This document shows positions 59,604 through 64,000 of a DNA stretch of 64,000 bases, piece after piece (within the stretch, counting starts at the first letter, position 1; every line of letters starts with the position of its first letter). The translations under genes and the position numbers were made by a program. This DNA comes from Vitellaria paradoxa (taxonomy: Eukaryota > Streptophyta > Magnoliopsida > Ericales > Sapotaceae): NCBI GenBank assembly GCA_019916065.1, contig CM034241.1:20103541-20167540 (forward strand), in the 5' to 3' direction. The notes beneath the pieces were generated by a model. The model was not told the origin of the DNA and searched no databases. It saw only the letters and a program-made list of their open reading frames with translations.

Positions 59604-59637
59604 CTAGCTCACACAAGTCGAAAAAGTGTATAAACCT

Positions 59638-60459
59638 AGAAATTTAGGTGGCATTTGATTGTATTTCTATTTTCTATTTTTTTTTTTCTATTTTCTATTT
59701 TGAGATTCAATTTTCAGAATGTTAGAAAGGCATTTGGTTTGACATTTTGAAAAAACTATTTCTCAAATGAAAAATGAAAAACACACTTGGCTTGGAATTT
59801 TAAGATAATATTTTCTGAATGAATTTGATTGTACAAGTAATCACAACTATTTATGTTGAAAATACTACCAATTAACATACATTTTATGCTCATTTAAAAG
59901 CAAATATTTTCAATTTACTGATCTTGTAATTTTTTTTTCAGGTTTAAAATATATTATATATATGTAACATATAAAGACATTTGAAAAATGTAAAATGATA
60001 GTATGAGGACTATTCTCTAATTATATTTTAGACAAAATTATCAAAAATTGGCAAAAATTTGTTAAACCAAAGAGGAGTAATATTTACAGAATCATGAGTT
60101 AAGTAATAGAAGAAATGTTGGTCAAAGGATAATAAAGAGCTTACTGTAGTTAGCCGATCAAAGGTTAGATTGAGTTTCACGCCATATGAGCTTGATCACT
60201 AATTAAAGATGGAAAGGTGAACAGAATCCTACAGGCTGCTACTTTCAACAACGTTTAAGATGTTAACCTCAAGTTGAATCCTATGTTTTGGGAGTTTCTT
60301 CTGCGTTTTAGATGAAAATGCCCAAAATGATCGAAGTTATTTTCTATTTTGCATGTAAATTTGAAAACACAATTAACCAAATAAAATTTGGGTTGTTTTC
60401 CTTATTTTAAAAAATATAAATCGAAAATAAGCCCAAAATAGCCATACCAAATGGACTCT
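59638..60459. mobile_element. Mirror: possible TIR transposon remnant
   Basis: Reverse complement of 9344-10165, with GGTGGCATTTGATTG at its left end. Confidence 0.35.
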
Positions 60460-62503
60460 TAACAACTCAAGTTAGCTCTTTAATCCCTTCTCAATCTGGC
60501 AAAAATCTTCCTATCATGTCACGGCTTTGAATACCACTAGTGATTCTCTTCCCAAAGTGAGGATCAAGCACCTCTTCTTTCCACCCAAAAGCGAAAGAAC
60601 AAACACACACTAAAGAAGAAAAAAAAAATTAACTCTCTCATTCTCTCTCTTGGTGGAAATACTCTAAGGGTTGATAAAAAATCTGAATAGGGTTTTGGGA
60701 AGGAGTATAATGCAACTCAAAAGATCCCCCTCCTTTCATTCATTTACTTGGTGCATGAATCTTCACTACACCACCCATGAATACATTACCAACTTCCCAA
60801 ACCAAATTCAAATCTGTTGTCCTTTGACCTTCCCTCAACCTTAACTCTTTGCCAACCCTCACAACCAATAGGAAACAAGCACCACAATATATATACTTGT
60901 ACAAAACTCATAAGATCAAAGGGTGCTAAGAAATAGAATTACTATTATTAAAAGGTAAAGTGGTTTATTTTCCAAATTGACAAGACAAGCATTAATTTTT
61001 TTTTTTCTTTTTTTACTTAAGTGACCACTAAAAATTAATAAACGTAAGTGACCTAAAGAGGCTGGACCCAGATAGGAGCACCAAAGATATAGTAAAGAGA
61101 AGGCACTAATAGAGGCTACAGGCTAAACTAGAGAAGGTGAGGATGAAGATGGCATCTGAAGGTGAATGACCTCAAATGACTATCCTTGTTTATGCCCTAT
61201 CCCAATAGTCTGCCCCATCTATGGATCTTGTACAAAACAGCTAGTAGAAGATAAAATAACAGTGAGATTGAGATCACAAAGTTGACCACCAGAGATAAGA
61301 TTTAGTGTAAACTAAACTCTATGTTATTTTCACAATAAATTATAAATTATAGTTAGATATTTCATTTTATGTATTTTAAAAACATAAAATATATTTGAAA
61401 GGCATATTCCAACTCATTAGGTCCATCTTGAATCTTAATCCAAATAATATTTATAATTTTTTGTGATCTAGTGCTTTTTTTGGTTGAAAAAAGTGGTTTA
61501 AAAAAATTGTTTATTTCAATTTGGTTGGATATTTACTGCTCTGGATGCTCTGCCATACACGGTGGTCCAAGGAATGAGTTCATTTGCCTAATGAAAGAAA
61601 ATAATAAATAAATAAATAAACAAATAGTAAATGTTTCCCCTACATAGTTAATAATGAGTTTTAAGCCCATGAAAAAATTAAATCAAATAATTAGATGTGG
61701 GCCTTATAGGCCCATGAAACCATCAAATCTACTGCTAATTTGTAAGGGCCCTTGTTATTAGATGTGGGCCTTAAGGCCCATGAAACCCACCTAATCTACC
61801 ACTAGTTTGTACAAGACGTGCGATCACATTATTGTATTGACTATGCCCTGGCCTATTGGATAACACTACAATTTTATTTATATTTTCTTCTATTCTTTTT
61901 ATGTTTGGTTTACACAAATCCCGGAATCAAATAGAGGAGGCAATATAAAATTAGTCATATTTCATCATCTTCTTCAGCAGGATCTTGAAATTATTAATGT
62001 TATCTCAACAGCCTCAAAAATAAAGGTTTGCACTGTTCTTTCTTGTGTGTGAATTGAGTTTTTTTGGATAAGTCATTTTGCCCCACACACACTCTCTCTC
62101 CCCCTATCTTCCCCTATATACATATACACCTTTACTTTCTAGGAGTGTAGCTGGTTTGATTTGCTATTGGGTTTTGTTAGATGAAGGATGTAACCACCAA
62201 TTTGACCGAAATTGTTTCTGATGGCGCTGACAAAGTTTAGTTGAATTTTAGGACTAGGTGATGGTGGTGTTTTAAATTTTTTATTTCGTTTATGAATGTT
62301 TTGGTTTTGATTTTTGCAATTTTAGGTGCTTCTAAGTGCCTAATATGTTAGGTGGAGAATACCTAAATTTGATTAATGGACATTTGACCCATTCCTTTAC
62401 ACCCTAAATAATTTTTTAGATTCATACTCCATATTCATTAATGATTGTTTAATCAATAACTTCATTTAGATACATATATATACACGATATTAATTACTAC
62501 ACT
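60460..62503. other. Mirror: low-complexity region with duplicated GGCC palindromes
   Basis: Reverse complement of 7300-9343. The coding-like fragment is at 61062-61169 (plus strand), the site-II-like palindromes at 61691-61810, and the 19-codon frame at 62181-62240. Confidence 0.4.
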
Positions 62504-62522
62504 AAAAGATTTATAATTTTTA

Positions 62523-62648
62523 GACCCCACGAGCTAGCTCAGATGGAGAACACACAGGTTGTAGGAGTTGAAACCAAAGGCGAGTCATGGGTTCGGGACT
62601 TGGTAATGAAATCAGTTTGTGTTTGTGCTTTGGCCTTTGGCAAAACAC
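62523..62648 (+). mobile_element. Mirror: SINE 5' half with Pol III boxes
   Basis: Plus-strand copy. Box A TAGCTCAGATGG is at 62535-62546 and box B GGTTCGGGACT at 62590-62600. The 3' half is beyond the window. Confidence 0.75.
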
Positions 62649-64000
62649 TATCACGCCTTGACTCTTGTGACCCAAGGGGTGAGTAAATAAACATACAAAC
62701 CATGCACATATTATTATTTCTCTTATCAAAGCATTATAACCATGCTAGAGCAACATGTATAATAACAAACAATAATAACAAAATAAACCATGTCTCAGGC
62801 TTAGCCAAGCTATCAGGCTCCAACACATCCCACAAAAATAAGCAACATAGGCCTTATGGCCTTATGGCCTTTATAACCTAATCGAATAATCATCCTGATT
62901 AAAATAATATTATAGTCCTGCAAATAATATTAAACTTAAGTAATTAAAAACAAAAGTTTGCAATTCTTAGCTCAATTCAATGCCCACCTAGGTCTTTAGG
63001 TCCTGGACCTGTAGTAAAGTCTGTAAGGATGTGAGCACCAATCACTTGTGCCTATGATGCATAATACCAATATATATGATATGTAAAGCAAAACATGTAG
63101 ATTAATTATCACAAATAAATCAATATCTTCAACTTAATCACAATGAGTCATCAATGACAAAGAACAACAGAATCAAATAGGTGAATAACTTCTCACAACA
63201 TCATTATAGCACAACATTTAAGTTCGAATACCATTAATCATTATAAACCTTAACATTTAATCCAATTATTATCATTCTTAACATCAAGGTCGTTGTTTTT
63301 CAATCATAATTCCATTTTCATTTTAAATCCATGGGGTGGGTACAATTAATGTCGTCATTCAGGGCCATGATTAGCCACAATATACATCATTGTTAGAGGC
63401 CATGATTAGCCACAATGTACGTCATCGTTAAGGGCTATGAATAGCCATAATGTACGTTATGTTGGAGGCTACTAACTTACAGGCACAAATACCAATCCCT
63501 ATGTAGGTTTCAGGTCTTTCAACCCCAGGCTAATCTCTGTACCCTTCTTATTTTTCCGTGCCATCCATTCCTGTATCATAATATCACTTTTAAGGTTATT
63601 TATCTCATTTACAGTTCTCATAACCATTATCATATTTTACCATCTCAAACTTTCAAACAACACAACTACATTCCAATCAACAACAATACTTTAAAATATA
63701 TCATTTTCTTCTCTTTCTAGTTCTCTTATTCGAAGTTTTTTTCATTTACCATCACTTATCTAAAAGAGCTCTAATATTACAAATTTATCATATTATTCAT
63801 GCATCCTCAAATTACAAATTGAATAACAATTAATTTCATTTTAAATCATTAAACACATTCTCAAGATCACAAAATTAAACATACTAGATAAATTAAATAT
63901 CATGCAAAAGTATAAGTATTAAAACCATTGTATATTCATGGTGGAAAGACCAAATAAAACTAAGTTTGAAATTTGAACAAGGGTCAGTGGGTGCCCAACT
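62649..64000 (-). mobile_element. Mirror: solo LTR, cut by the window end
   Basis: Reverse complement of 5803-7154. It includes the 35-bp tandem repeat at 63341-63468 and stops inside the 39-bp repeat cluster. Confidence 0.65.

Larger units (their letters stand above)
34952..64000 (-). repeat. Right arm of giant perfect inverted repeat
   Basis: Mirror of 5803-34851; a left coordinate x corresponds to 69803-x here. All features below on this arm are the same sequence as their left-arm partner on the opposite strand. The arm is cut by the window edge inside the solo LTR, so the LINE, the foldback element and the SINE 3' half of the left side are not visible here. Confidence 0.97.

Overview
The window is plant nuclear DNA, most likely from a eudicot with a repeat-rich genome. 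It is AT-rich, full of degraded retrotransposons and DNA transposons, and carries plastid-derived scraps plus a fragment of a plant receptor-kinase gene with an intron. I found no intact host gene and no bacterial or phage content. Almost every open reading frame is a transposon relic or chance.

The dominant feature is structural. A run of 100 N (34852-34951) sits at the exact centre of a giant inverted repeat. Position x on the left matches position 69803-x on the right, on the opposite strand, with no net offset from 5803 to 34851 against 34952 to 64000 (29,049 bp per visible arm). Every translated ORF pair in the two arms is identical and the homopolymer runs I compared have equal length. 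A 100-N spacer with indel-free arms points first to an assembly or scaffolding artefact (a contig joined to its own reverse complement), and only second to a very young real palindrome. Every right-arm feature is therefore a mirror copy and not independent evidence.

Left arm in order: a decayed LINE (1-3140) split by a 1.2-kb foldback element (600-1827); an AT-rich spacer; a tRNA-derived SINE split by a 2.57-kb solo LTR (4436-7280); a poorly resolved stretch with duplicated GGCCTTAAGGCC-type palindromes (7.3-9.3 kb); a possible TIR element (9.3-10.2 kb); an LTR of the same family as the solo LTR (about 10.2-12.44 kb); a Ty1/copia reverse transcriptase interrupted by a 2647-bp CACTA transposon with GGT target duplications (12652-15298); a copia LTR-like end; then, on the minus strand, a mosaic of Ty3/gypsy integrase and gag-protease, copia protease, plastid psbB and trnI-GAU fragments, and copia gag (17.2-19.2 kb).

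Further in come an unrecognised frameshifted ORF just upstream of an Athila-like polypurine tract (19.97-20.77 kb); a copia-type LTR (22.3-22.75 kb); a STRUBBELIG-family LRR receptor kinase fragment retaining one intron (23.6-23.9 kb); three copies of a ~230-bp AT-rich repeat (24.8, 25.05, 28.6 kb); a putative decayed spliced locus (29.8-30.7 kb); a truncated LTR (31.5-32.6 kb); and about 2 kb of unannotatable sequence running into the gap.

The right arm repeats this in reverse order on the opposite strands and ends inside the solo LTR at 64000. The genes do not work together as a pathway. The value of the window is its nested insertion history, several layers of which can be ordered from target-site duplications. 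I found no convincing new functional system.
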